NCBI GenBank assembly: GCA_001584585.1
Contig: LSYV01000002.1
Coordinates: forward strand, 3,540,262 to 3,552,437
Direction of reading: 5' to 3'
Source of the DNA: Gonium pectorale
Lineage: Eukaryota > Chlorophyta > Chlorophyceae > Chlamydomonadales > Volvocaceae
Length of the DNA stretch: 12,176 nt
Every line of letters begins with the position of its first letter. The stretch's first letter is position 1. A program made the translations under genes and the position numbers. Shown here piece by piece: positions 1 through 7,902 of this stretch. Under the pieces are notes generated by a model. It saw nothing but the letters and a program-made list of their open reading frames with translations, was not told the origin of the DNA and did no database searches.

Positions 1-396
1 CGGGGCGCGGGGGCGACATGATGTTGGCGTAGGGTGCGGAGGCGTTGCAGTGGGTGGCGGCCGGTTGGGGTGGAGTGCGCTGCCGCAGGATGGCTAGGTG
101 CGCAGGAGCCGGGGGCCTGCGCGTTCCGCGTCCGGAGAAAGAACGGAACTGCGGGGGGTCACGCCGCTGCGATGCGGGAGGCCCTGCAAGGCAGGCCATG
201 CGGGCGCGACGTGAGAGTGCGACGCGCAAGTGGTTGGAACGTGGCGGGTGCGGGAATACGTCCAGCGGTCTCGGTTCAGCCCTGCTGTGGTCTATGGACC
301 CAGGGCCGACCTTACGCCTCTCTCCCTACGCCATCCCGGCACCGCACCCGCATTCCCTCCACTGCCTCTGCCCCGCCTTCACCCCGTCATGAACAG
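1..396 (+). other. Intron of the folate gene (3' part), no exon recognised
   Basis: Just upstream of the first recognisable exon. The end, about 300-396, is C/T-rich and finishes in a CAG acceptor (394-396), as expected of an intron 3' end. I see no peptide resembling the FolC segment that should come before this exon (the nucleotide-binding and Lys-Ala-Gly-Ile region), so earlier exons must lie outside the window. A long open frame spans the stretch (from 34) but reads like translated GC-rich intron, with no conserved motif. An unrecognised small exon cannot be excluded. Confidence 0.5.
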
Positions 397-1982
397 GTGT
401 CAGTGCAATCGCGCGGCATGACGCTGGACCCCAGCGCTACGGTCCAGGCCGTACGGGAGCGCTTGCGGCTGGAGCTGCTGCCTGAGGCGGGGGCCGGCGG
501 CGGCGCCCTGGACGTGACGGTGGGGCTGGTGGGCCCGCACCAGGCCGCCAACGTGGCGACGGCGGTGGCCACGGCGCGGGTGCTGCGGGCGCAGGGCTGG
601 CAGCTGCCCGACGAGGCGCTGGCGCGGGGACTGTCGGAGGCGGCGCTGCCGGGGCGGTTCCAGGTGCGCGGCGCGGGCGGGTTGTGTGGTGTGGCAAACA
701 CGGGGGTTGGCAGGGTGGGGCGGGGACGAATCGGTAACCTGCACGCACGGTGTAAGGGTGCGGTCTATCGCCACGGATGCCTCGCACACGCCCACCCCGC
801 AGCCCCCTCCTTCGGCGGCCGCAGGTGGTCAAGATGCCCGGCCCCGACGGCCCCTGGGTGGTGCTGGACGGCGCGCACACGCCAGACAGCGCGGCCGCCC
901 TCGTGGCCGCCATGCAGGCAGCCTTCCTCGCCCGGACGCCCGCCCCCAGCTCCCCCACCGCCTCCGTACCCGGCGCCGCTCCCCCACCCTCAAACGCTGG
1001 CCGCGGGCCCGGGTCCGGGCCGCCGGTTGCGCTGCTGCTGGCCATGGCCGAGGACAAGGAGCACCGGGGCGTGGTGGCGGAGCTGCGGCGGCTGGGGCCG
1101 CGCGTGGCGGTGTTCACGCGGGTGCCCATCGCGGGCAGCTACCAGCGGGCAGCGGCGCCGGGTGGGGCCGCGGGGCGGGGGGAAGGGGGGAAGGGGCGGG
1201 CGGACGGCGTGCTGACATGGGGCGTGCGGGGCGGTGGACTGACGGCCGTTGCGCGCGTGGCGCTGCCCGTGTATTGTGTTGTATGCGTGCAGCGCTGTGT
1301 TGGAAAGGAACAACGCATGCAGTGCTATGTATTCGCGTACGTCTCGTCGCGGAGCCGCGTGCGGCACGGGGCGCTGCTGCGGGTGGTGCGGGCCAGCGGC
1401 AGCCCTCGATGAGCGGCCCTTTGCAATGGAGTGGACGGGACGGGGCGGGGCGGGGCGGGGCGGGGCGGGGCGGGGCGGGGCGGGGCGGGCTAACGCCGGT
1501 CGTCACCGGTTGGCCCGCCGCTCATCAGGCTGGCTCGGGGAGTAGAAATGGAATCCTGCCATCCCACCATCACCCGGGCTCCTCCAAGATCCCGGCTCCC
1601 TTTTGTCCCTCCTCTTGAAGTGATAGAATGCTGCAGGGTACCAGCTCGTCCTCATCAACCATATGTCACCCTACGGCAACGCCCCCCTCGCCCCCCCCCC
1701 CACCCGCCCCCGACCCCAGGCACGCTGGCGGGCCACTGGCAGGCGGCCGCCATGCTCGCCCCGCCCACCCAGCGGCCCGTCCGCTGCCGGGAGCTGCTGC
1801 AGGCCAGCCTGGGTGCGGCCTTCGACAAGGCGCTGCAGGAGCTGCGCGCGCTGCGGGTGCAGCGGCCGGCGGGGCCGGGGGCGGCGGACCCGGGCCCGGG
1901 GGTGGTGCTCATCACGGGGTCGCTGCACGCCGTGGCGGAGGCGCACAAGCTGCCCGAGCTTGGGCCGCTGCTGCGGGGGTGA
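397..1982 (+). CDS. Folylpolyglutamate synthase / dihydrofolate synthase, C-terminal part (5' partial)
   Basis: Exons 397-663, 825-1161 and 1720-1982 (stop TGA 1980-1982) give 288 residues of the C-terminal half of a FolC-family enzyme. These enzymes add glutamate to folates (and in some forms to dihydropteroate) using ATP, which retains folates in the cell or organelle. Seen in sequence: GLVGPHQAANVATAV (fragment residues 43-57) matches the family's G-x-HQ-x2-N motif; PGRFQ (85-89) matches the conserved PGR step; VVLDGAHTPDSAAAL (101-115) is the signature opening the C-terminal Rossmann-like domain; LLLAMAEDKEH matches the AxxDK segment; and VLITGSLHAVAEA near the C-terminus matches the GSLH motif. 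Introns 664-824 (phase 0) and 1162-1719 (phase 1) have GT-AG ends and keep the frame. DGAHT rather than DGAHN, together with TGSLH, leans to eukaryotic folylpolyglutamate synthase, but a bifunctional enzyme is possible. Confidence is high for the family and moderate for exact substrate and exon ends. The first acceptor could also be 401-403. Confidence 0.9.
1297..1320 (+). repeat. Dispersed 24-bp element, copy A (perfect)
   Basis: This 24-bp sequence contains the core TTGGAAAGGAACAACGCATG (1299-1318). It lies in the second intron of the folate gene, in sense orientation. An exact reverse-complement copy is at 9293-9316 and a copy with two mismatches at 4741-4764. The flanks are TG-rich (GTGTATTGTGTTGTATGCGTG upstream in 1269-1289). 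GTTG and CAAC bracket the GAAAGGAA centre and could form a 4-bp stem. Confidence 0.85.
1441..1490 (+). repeat. (CGGGG)n pentamer tandem array, G-quadruplex prone
   Basis: Nine perfect CGGGG units are followed by one CGGGC, inside the second intron of the folate gene. The partial unit CGGGA at 1436-1440 precedes it. Ten runs of three or four G separated by a single C on the sense strand form a strong G-quadruplex pattern. Because it is on the sense strand, the pre-mRNA would carry it too. Confidence 0.95.
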
Positions 1983-2456
1983 GGGCGTGCAAGGGGTGGC
2001 GTGTGGAGATTGGCCGTGGACGGCCACGGGGAGAAAGGGAGATAGAGAGGCCGCACAGGGTCTAGCACAGGACATTTGCAGACTTGAGTGGACGTGGCGG
2101 CACGCGGCAGGGGTGGTGTGCGGGCAAGGTTGCAGGATACAGGTCACACGGGGGCATGGACGCATTCCGAGTGATTGGGTGGTGGTGAGGCAAGGTGATG
2201 GCAGACGACGCGGCCGAGGTCGGGGCCCGAGGCATCAACGAACCGGCCCGCAGGCGGGGCATGTGGTGTCTGTAACACAGAGGCCCACGGATGACGGGTC
2301 GCTTGAATTCAATCGGCGGCGAGATCCCTCGACGAGTCAAGGGCGCGCGCAATCGGCACATTAGTACACATGTACAGTTTAGCTCCGAGCATGCGTCTGT
2401 ATGGCCTTCTGTGGGGCTCCTGGTCCCCGTCTTGATCGATCGTATTGCTTCCGTCA
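1983..2456 (+). other. 3' UTR of the folate gene and short intergenic stretch
   Basis: Follows the TGA of the folate gene. It contains the poly(A) signal TGTAA at 2271-2275. A small open frame (2198-2275) occurs but ends in that same TGTAA, so I treat it as UTR. The last part (about 2430-2456) is pyrimidine-rich and ends in TTGCTTCCGTCAG, which could be a splice acceptor for the plus-strand stretch that follows. Confidence 0.55.
2271..2275 (+). terminator. Poly(A) signal TGTAA of the folate gene
   Basis: TGTAA is the common polyadenylation signal of Chlamydomonas-type algae. This one lies 289 nt past the stop codon on the coding strand, a plausible 3' UTR length. Cleavage would be expected 10-20 nt further on. 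Confidence 0.6.
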
Positions 2457-2848
2457 GGCGCTGCTTGGACGATGCTGGAGAAGTTGAAGCAGAGTGAGTT
2501 CTCGGCCCTAGGGGGGCCTTCTTCCAGCGGACGGGACAACCAGGCATGCCGGGCGGGTGGCACCTTTGTGCGGTGCTGGCAGGGGAAGGGCCGGTCCGAC
2601 TGGAACGCGGTGGTGGCTGTGACGTCGTCCCAGCGCAACATGTTCCTTTCGGATGCCAAGGCCATCAGGCGCACGGGGGACGTGGTGGTAGCCCCCTACC
2701 TGACCACTTCGCACTTCGCAAAGCGCGCCAGGGCAACTTCGACGAGTTGCATGGGAAGGGTCTGTCCCCACGGTGGCGGAAGGGCGTGGAGATTGAGTAC
2801 ATGGAGTCCGGGGGCTGGATGCTGTACGATATTGGGCACTTTGGCTAG
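2457..2848 (+). pseudogene. Coding-like stretch with a frame change; unknown protein or gene remnant
   Basis: Not recognised. Two plus-strand frames look coding one after the other. From 2457 to about 2720 one frame reads, for example, WQGKGRSDWNAVVAVTSSQR and MFLSDAKAIRRTGDVVV. From about 2696 to the stop TAG at 2846-2848 the next frame reads, for example, QGNFDELHGKGLSPRWRKG and EYMESGGWMLYDIGHFG. Both have G/C-biased third positions and balanced composition, unlike the shadow frames. No good GT-AG intron joins them, so either the gene is broken by an indel, the assembly has an error, or a splice form was missed. A 7-bp tandem duplication (CACTTCG, 2705-2711 and 2712-2718) lies at the change point, but removing one copy would not by itself join these two frames. 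A candidate acceptor ends at 2456. No start codon is assigned. Confidence 0.35.
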
Positions 2849-3890
2849 TACGTAGGGTTTCGGCCCTGAGGAGCATGCTTTTACGGTTGTTGCCGTACGG
2901 GTGGTTTCTCTCACAACCATGCACACAAAACCCACGAACCGCTCGGGTTCTTTCCTGCAATTGCCAAGTTTGCATACAGCGTCAAGGTGTCTGTGTCACG
3001 TTGCGCTCTTTGTGTTTCGTGTTCTGGGCCTCACGGTGATTCAGTGACCCGCGGGTCTTTCATTCCCTTTGGTTACACACAAGAGTAGTGGCCACCAATG
3101 GAAGGCTCAGGGCAGCCTGTGATCGCCTAGTTTGCTGAAAGGCTCGTTACTAAACCGCCAGTAACTGAAACAACTACTCCGTTGGCAACCAGCCGAACCT
3201 GAAAGATGGCCGGTGTCCTACGCCTGTGTGCAAACGCAGCGAAAACCACAGCCAGCCCACATAGACGCACACCGATAGAAAAAACCGTGCGGCCGACCTC
3301 TTACGAGGCATTAATGCATAAGACCTTGTCCTCCAAGAGCGCCAGGGACGTTATTTGTGCGGCGCTTGTGATTGCACTGGAGCTGATGCCACATATTCAT
3401 ATTGCTGGGCGCCGCTCTCCGCTGCCCGCCGTTCCACCAAGCCACAACACAGCCCGCAAACAACGCGTATGATACAAGAAACATAGCCGTGCTTTGATCG
3501 CTGGATCGCTGGCACACGCGACCGGCAGTCCAGAGCCATAAGTAACAAGATTACGGGAACAGGCTAGGGCAGGAAGAGTACGGTAATTGGCATACCTACG
3601 TGATACAGCTCATATAGAAAGTGTCCAAAACAATATGAAGGTCTGTCTGTCTAATGTGTGTGTTTCCGCCTCATCCGACAAATAAGAGATGAAGAACAAG
3701 ACCTACCTAACACCTAAAATGGTTGGGGCGGCTTCAATAACATGTAAGCACGGCCTGGTTTAGATATGCCGTACCATCCGGCACAGGCACAGTAGAATGA
3801 AGAATTGTAGCTCCCTCCACTCGAACACAATGGCGATTGTGTGCGCATGTGCTGCCATACATCCGTAAACCTCAGTTACGGAGCGGAGGC
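2849..3890. other. Non-coding stretch, probably cysteine dioxygenase 3' UTR
   Basis: Less GC-rich than the rest of the window, and no open frame here has coding character. It lies directly downstream of the minus-strand cysteine dioxygenase stop and probably holds that gene's 3' UTR down to the minus-strand TGTAA at 3073-3077. A plus-strand TGTAA at 3743-3747 could serve the unresolved plus-strand stretch ending at 2848, in which case the two transcripts would overlap tail to tail. Confidence 0.5.
3073..3077 (-). terminator. Candidate poly(A) signal TGTAA of cysteine dioxygenase
   Basis: TTACA on the plus strand is TGTAA on the minus strand, about 815 nt past the cysteine dioxygenase stop. 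It is the only one I found between that stop and this point. The 3' UTR would be long but within the range known for volvocalean algae. Confidence 0.45.
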
Positions 3891-6162
3891 TCACACGCGC
3901 ACGCCGCCCTTGGAGTAGTAACCCGGTGTGCGCTCCGTGACTGCGTTCTCCTCGTAGATCTTGACGCGGCGGATGGGTGGAGAGTAGAGGTGCAGCGTGA
4001 CGCCGCCCTGCTGCCGCCAGCCCGAGTCGCTGTCGGCCGCGGGCTGCACGTCCTCGGGGCTGAGGTAGCAACCCACGCTGTGCAGGGCCAGGTGGTCGTT
4101 GATATAGCCCACATCGCCCACCTGGCGGCCGAAGAGGCGCGGGAGGGGGGGGGGAGCAGGCAAGAGGACTGGGTTCACTGAACTCCGCATTTCCCATGGC
4201 TTAGCAGGGGACAGAGTCAGAGGGGTCTCGTGTGTATACGGTGCACTTGCTCCTGGCGCCCTGCGCCGGCACTAGTCCTTAACACCAAGGAATAAGGGCA
4301 GGGCTCCGAAGCCCGCGTCATGCGACCGGCCACGCTCTCTGCCAAGTGCCAACTCCAGCACACCCGCGCTCCCCTTCGCCCAAGCCACTTCACCCCACGC
4401 CCGGAACCCTACCCCACGTTTTGACACCCCCTACGCGCCCCGCCCCGCCCTCTGCCCCACCTTCATGGCGTTGATCTGGGTGGGCTCCACCACCACCGCG
4501 CTGCCAACCGGCTCCGCCCGCTCGGCGCCCGTCGCGGCCGCCAGCACGGCGGCGGCGGTGGCCTGGCTGCCCACCCGCTGGTACTGCACCTCCTTCATGT
4601 CTCCGTCCAGCACCGTCAGCCAGCAGTGCGACGCGTCGTGGTTGTGCACGCGGGACACCTGGCCGGCCTTCCAACAAATCACCTGGGGTCCAGGTTGGGA
4701 TTTGGACACACGGACCGGCGGGCATTGAGGACGTGGCGGTGTGTTGAAAAGGAACAACGCATGGCGGTGTGTGTGTGGGGGGGGGGTCTCCGTACGGATT
4801 GTGTTGCTACAAGCAAACGCCCACGGATGCCTTTGGAAAGCGGCGGGGGCACGGCCACCCTGAGCCCGTAGCTCTGCTACGTGCCGTTGCCAGCCAGGCA
4901 CGACGCACCTAGCTCGAAGGCCACGCGTCCAAATTCCCGTGCCGCGCACGTACGGCACGCACCACGCAGTCGTGTAATGTCCGTACGCCACCGATAGCCC
5001 GTCTAGATGCGACGGCCTCCAGGGACCTTGGGACAGCCGCCTTCCCGGGTGCTCCCCAAGATCCGAGGCCCGGCTATCCAGAGCACCCGGAGGCACCCAG
5101 ACGCCTGCTACGCCGCTACGGCTCCCGCATGCCGCACTCACTATGAGCTCAAAGTCCTCGTTTGCCTCCACCAGGTTGCGCACGTAATGGATGTCGTTGA
5201 AGAGCGCGAAGCGCTGCCAGTCGCCGCCGTTACACGTGCCGTAGGACTGTGGGGTGGGGTGGGCGGGTGGGATGGGTGAAGGTGGGAAAGGGCCGGGGTG
5301 CCAGTGCGACGGCGCTGTGCAGAGCTGCGGGCGGGTGCAGGCGGTGGCTCCCACCAGCACGCGTCGCGGGGCGGGCCTGGTGGCTATGCAAGCACGCTGA
5401 CCTGACCGAGATGCTGAAGCACGAGCGGCGGAGAGGAGCGCCCCTCTCACGCAGGCACACGATACCCAGTGGCGAGTGTGCGCAAACGGGTGCCGGGGTC
5501 GCTTAAGGGGCAAGCCCGCACAGACACCACATCCTTCCCCCAAGCGCTGTCTGAATGTACCGTACGGCTACGGGCAATCACGTCGCATGGGCGGCTGACA
5601 TCCAGGCATCCCGGGCAGCGGGGGGGGGGGGGCAGCCAGCTGGCGCGGTGCGCGACAGCCCCGGTCCGCAGTCAACTCTGCCGCTTGCCTCCGGCGCGCG
5701 CAGCCACGCGGATTTGGACCCGTAAGAGCACAGCCTAACACTAGGCCTGACGCGCTTGCCTTGAGGAGGGCCTGCACTTTGGTGTTCATGCGCTTGAACG
5801 ACTCGGGCTCCTGGCGGTTGTTGATCACGTGGCCCTGAGCCTTCTCCGCCTCGAAGGCGCCGCGCAGCTCAACCAGCAGCTGTTCTATGGCCATGGGCTG
5901 GCCGTTGTTCGGGGTTTGGGGAGCGTGGTGGTGACAACAGCTCTTGGGTGTAGCGGCAGCCTGCAACCGGAGGCAGCCGGCGGGTGTCATGCACTAGGAA
6001 CGCTAGGAGTGTAGTCGCAAGTCAATGGCCTAAGGCGGATTCCCGATATTTTGCAAAGTTGGGTTCGCCAACGCACTACTTGACAAGCCGACCCACTGAG
6101 CGTACCTTCTCGATAACGACGATGCCGTCCTCGCCACGCTGGAGGATAGCCGGGTTCGGCAT
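3891..6162 (-). CDS. Cysteine dioxygenase (complete, five exons, 250 aa)
   Basis: Non-heme iron thiol dioxygenase that oxidises cysteine to cysteine sulfinate with O2, the first step to sulfate/pyruvate or hypotaurine/taurine; normally cytosolic. Minus-strand exons: 6162-6106, 5897-5760, 5246-5142, 4682-4461 and 4121-3891 (TGA 3893-3891), encoding residues 1-19, 20-65, 66-100, 101-174 and 175-250; every junction is phase 0. Seen: YVRNLV (86-91) with the substrate-binding Arg88; VHNHDASHCW (112-121) with iron ligands His113 and His115 and Cys120; GYINDHLALH (179-188) with third ligand His188; LHLYSPP (217-223) with Tyr220. Cys120 and Tyr220 match the pair that forms the thioether cofactor in animal enzymes. 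An Ala-rich insertion (about 139-163) lengthens the region after the HxH motif; overall it is about 50 residues longer than animal forms. Introns: 5898-6105, 5247-5759 (GC-AG), 4683-5141, 4122-4460. The ATG at 6162 starts MPNPAILQRGEDG; the frame stays open for some distance upstream, so a longer N-terminus is not excluded. Confidence 0.93.
4741..4786 (+). repeat. Dispersed 24-bp element, copy B, with (GT)n and G-run
   Basis: 4741-4764 matches copies A and C at 22 of 24 positions (G to A at position 7, C to G at position 24). It is followed by a short GT repeat and a run of ten G (4777-4786). It lies in the third intron of cysteine dioxygenase, antisense to that gene. The sequence GGCGGTGTG or GGCGGT flanks it on both sides, which may be a small duplication. 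Confidence 0.75.
5620..5632 (+). repeat. Poly-G run of 13 in an intron
   Basis: Thirteen consecutive G lie in the second intron of cysteine dioxygenase; in the minus-strand transcript this is a C run. It is a slippage-prone simple repeat, so the exact count may be unreliable. Confidence 0.8.
5758..5759 (-). other. Non-canonical GC splice donor of cysteine dioxygenase intron 2
   Basis: On the minus strand exon 2 ends CTCCTCAAG (last base 5760) and the intron begins GCAAGC. AAG|GCAAG is the consensus for GC-AG introns. The cut gives phase 0, agreeing with the CCCACAG acceptor at 5249-5247, and joins VQALLK to SYGTCNGGDW. I found no nearby GT that keeps the frame: reading on adds ASASGLV before any GT is met. 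Confidence 0.75.
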
Positions 6163-6265
6163 GATTTGGGGTGCGGGAAGTGCTGCTGGTGAAGTACTCT
6201 GTAACCAGAGCTGTTGCACGCACGGGAATCCGAAGACTATGCGTGCGTTTGTGTTGTGCTCTTGT

Positions 6266-6277
6266 CAATATATATGC
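6266..6277 (-). promoter_or_regulatory. TATA-like element upstream of cysteine dioxygenase
   Basis: On the minus strand this reads GCATATATATTG, in otherwise GC-rich DNA, about 105-115 nt before the ATG at 6162. If it acts as a TATA box the start of transcription would fall near 6240 and the 5' UTR would be about 80 nt, typical for these algae. Based on motif and position only. Confidence 0.45.
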
Positions 6278-7112
6278 AAGCGAGTCGCTGTGAAGGCACG
6301 TCTTACGAATGTCCGAGAACGATACGAGCGAGGTTAGGTGAGGCTTGGTCAGAGCTAGAAGGTGCCGATGGATAAATGCGCTATGGATGCTGCTATGACC
6401 TCGTACATTGCTATATTCAGGGTGCCTCGTATGTTTTGGGTACATGCTGTGCGGAGGCCAAACTGCCCTGGCCTCGGCGGTTGATGGGCGACCGCTCGTC
6501 AGGCGCTCGCCCAGCCTCCAAGGCTCACAACCTGAATTTCTGGCTGCTAAAATCACAGGTTTACATGCCTGAAAAGACCCACCAAGGACTAGAAGGCGAA
6601 TCGTCGCGAATGCACGAGGCAGATTGGAGACTCAGTTTCGGTTGTCATGAATCACGATTATGTTATCCCTTTTCAATTTTGAAGGTACATGATCTCTGTA
6701 TAGATTCGGGGCTGCTTCATGGGCGCACGTGACCCTGCGCTACCGGCATTGCGCACGCTTTCCGCCTTTCACACTTGAATGCAAACTCTAGGAAGCTCAT
6801 GAATATTCTCATGATTATGTGGCATGTCGTCTCAGACTCGAGCCGTCGCGGCCTATGCTGCTCGCTGGCTCGCTCGGCTCGACCGCACGACTGTTTGACT
6901 TACTCGATCTTGAGTAACGACGACAAAGGCATAGCACTGGGTCGGCTGGACATCTCTCGTGGCCTCGTCCCTCAGTATCGGGAGGTCCGGTACTGTCGAT
7001 GTGCAGTCATCACCTTATCAAGGCTTGGCCGCGGGAGGCACGTGCCTTGCGTTGCCATCAAAGTGCATGGCTACTTAAACCCCTGACACGCAAAATGCCG
7101 ATGCATGCTGCG

Positions 7113-7117
7113 TTTAC
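7113..7117 (-). terminator. Candidate poly(A) signal TGTAA of the 514-aa protein gene
   Basis: Minus-strand TGTAA about 790 nt beyond the stop codon at 7903-7905, and upstream of the likely cysteine dioxygenase promoter. I noticed no closer TGTAA on this strand. Confidence 0.45.
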
Positions 7118-7852
7118 ACACGGTGAACATGCAGCTGTGACATGGTGGCCGCCAGCAAAGGCTGTCCCTGAATGGTCCGCAGCGAATACACGAGCCCGCA
7201 AGCCGCACTGGTCGTGTGGGGCTTGGCGTTCGCGTACACCATGCCCCGTGGCTTCCCCGCTATCCCAAAACTTTCTTGGGCCTGGTTTCACCTGAACGCA
7301 GGCCGCGCCCGCTGGCCTGCAGATGTTCAACAAAGCACAACATGTCTGCCCCAACTGTCTGCTGAAGGCACGCTTGTCCCTCCTGGGGCCCATCCTGATC
7401 CCCCAGCACCTTGTAGGCATCAAGTTGCGCGAGCCGTGAAGGGCTCTGCAGTTCTTAGCACAATTCACACATGTACAGTGGTACAGTAATCTCTGCAGTC
7501 AGCCCCTGACTCAACCATGCGTTCGCACAACGCATGGTGTCCGGGCCGCGAACGGGGCGGTCGCACCCGAGCGGGGTCGCCCCTGTCCCTGCCCGCCTGC
7601 CTCTCAGCTGCACACCGCCCCCCTTGCCCACCTGCAGTACTGCCTGCCCGGGTGCCTTTGCACCCCGCGGCCGACACGCGCCAGGCCAAGGCGGTGCTTT
7701 GGCCACTCCAAGACACACATTCCCACATGCCTCTCCACCCGGCCTGCCTCCTCATCAACCCAAGATGCCGCTCACCTCTCGCCCTTGCCCCCATTCCCAC
7801 ACCCCAAGCCGACCCATGGGTCATGGCGACAGCTCTCTCCGTGCCCTTCCGC

Positions 7853-7874
7853 CACCACCAACAACAACAACAAC
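7853..7874 (-). repeat. Trinucleotide repeat (CCA)n(CAA)n in a 3' UTR
   Basis: A short simple repeat, GTT then GGT units on the minus strand, about 30-50 nt beyond the stop codon at 7903, inside the predicted 3' UTR. It is interrupted and short, and no function is evident. Confidence 0.7.
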
Positions 7875-7902
7875 TCTACACCATCCCCACCCCTGCCCCG
7901 AT

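Larger units (their letters stand above)
6163..7902. other. Intergenic region: cysteine dioxygenase promoter and upstream gene 3' UTR
   Basis: 1.7 kb between two minus-strand genes. The part near 6163-6300 should contain the cysteine dioxygenase 5' UTR and core promoter. The part near 7113-7902 should be the 3' UTR of the gene ending at 7903. Two CACGTG (G-box core) sites occur, at 6726-6731 and 7039-7044, the second inside the 12-bp palindrome AGGCACGTGCCT (7036-7047); their role is unknown. Several open frames of about 100 codons occur but lack third-position bias and conserved-looking segments. No RNA gene or mobile element was recognised. Confidence 0.5.

Noticed and set aside
34..1215. 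Long plus-strand open frame of 393 codons
   Set aside because: Only 397-663 in this frame matches the FolC family; the rest reads through intron sequence and leaves the correct frame after the first intron.
1114..1506. Minus-strand frame with Pro-Ala-Pro-Pro-Arg repeats over the pentamer array
   Set aside because: It is simply the translation of the (CGGGG)n repeat in an intron on the opposite strand.
2198..2275. Small plus-strand open frame beginning MADDAAEV
   Set aside because: Only 25 codons; it ends inside the TGTAA signal and lies in the folate gene 3' UTR, with no acceptable downstream exon.
4431..5543. Long minus-strand open frame of 370 codons
   Set aside because: It contains two true cysteine dioxygenase exons in the same frame joined by an open intron; the intron part has no family similarity and splice sites are clear.
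6376..6732. Plus-strand open frame of 118 codons in the intergenic region
   Set aside because: Cys-rich composition, no third-position bias and no recognisable segment; similar frames occur by chance here.
2364..7478. 13-bp match ACACATGTACAGT near 2364 and again near 7466
   Set aside because: Matches of this length are expected by chance in 12 kb when both strands are compared.
7517..7530. ACAACGCATGG near 7528 resembling the end of the 24-bp dispersed element
   Set aside because: Only about 11 bases match and the GGAAAGG centre is missing, so it is not counted as a fourth copy.
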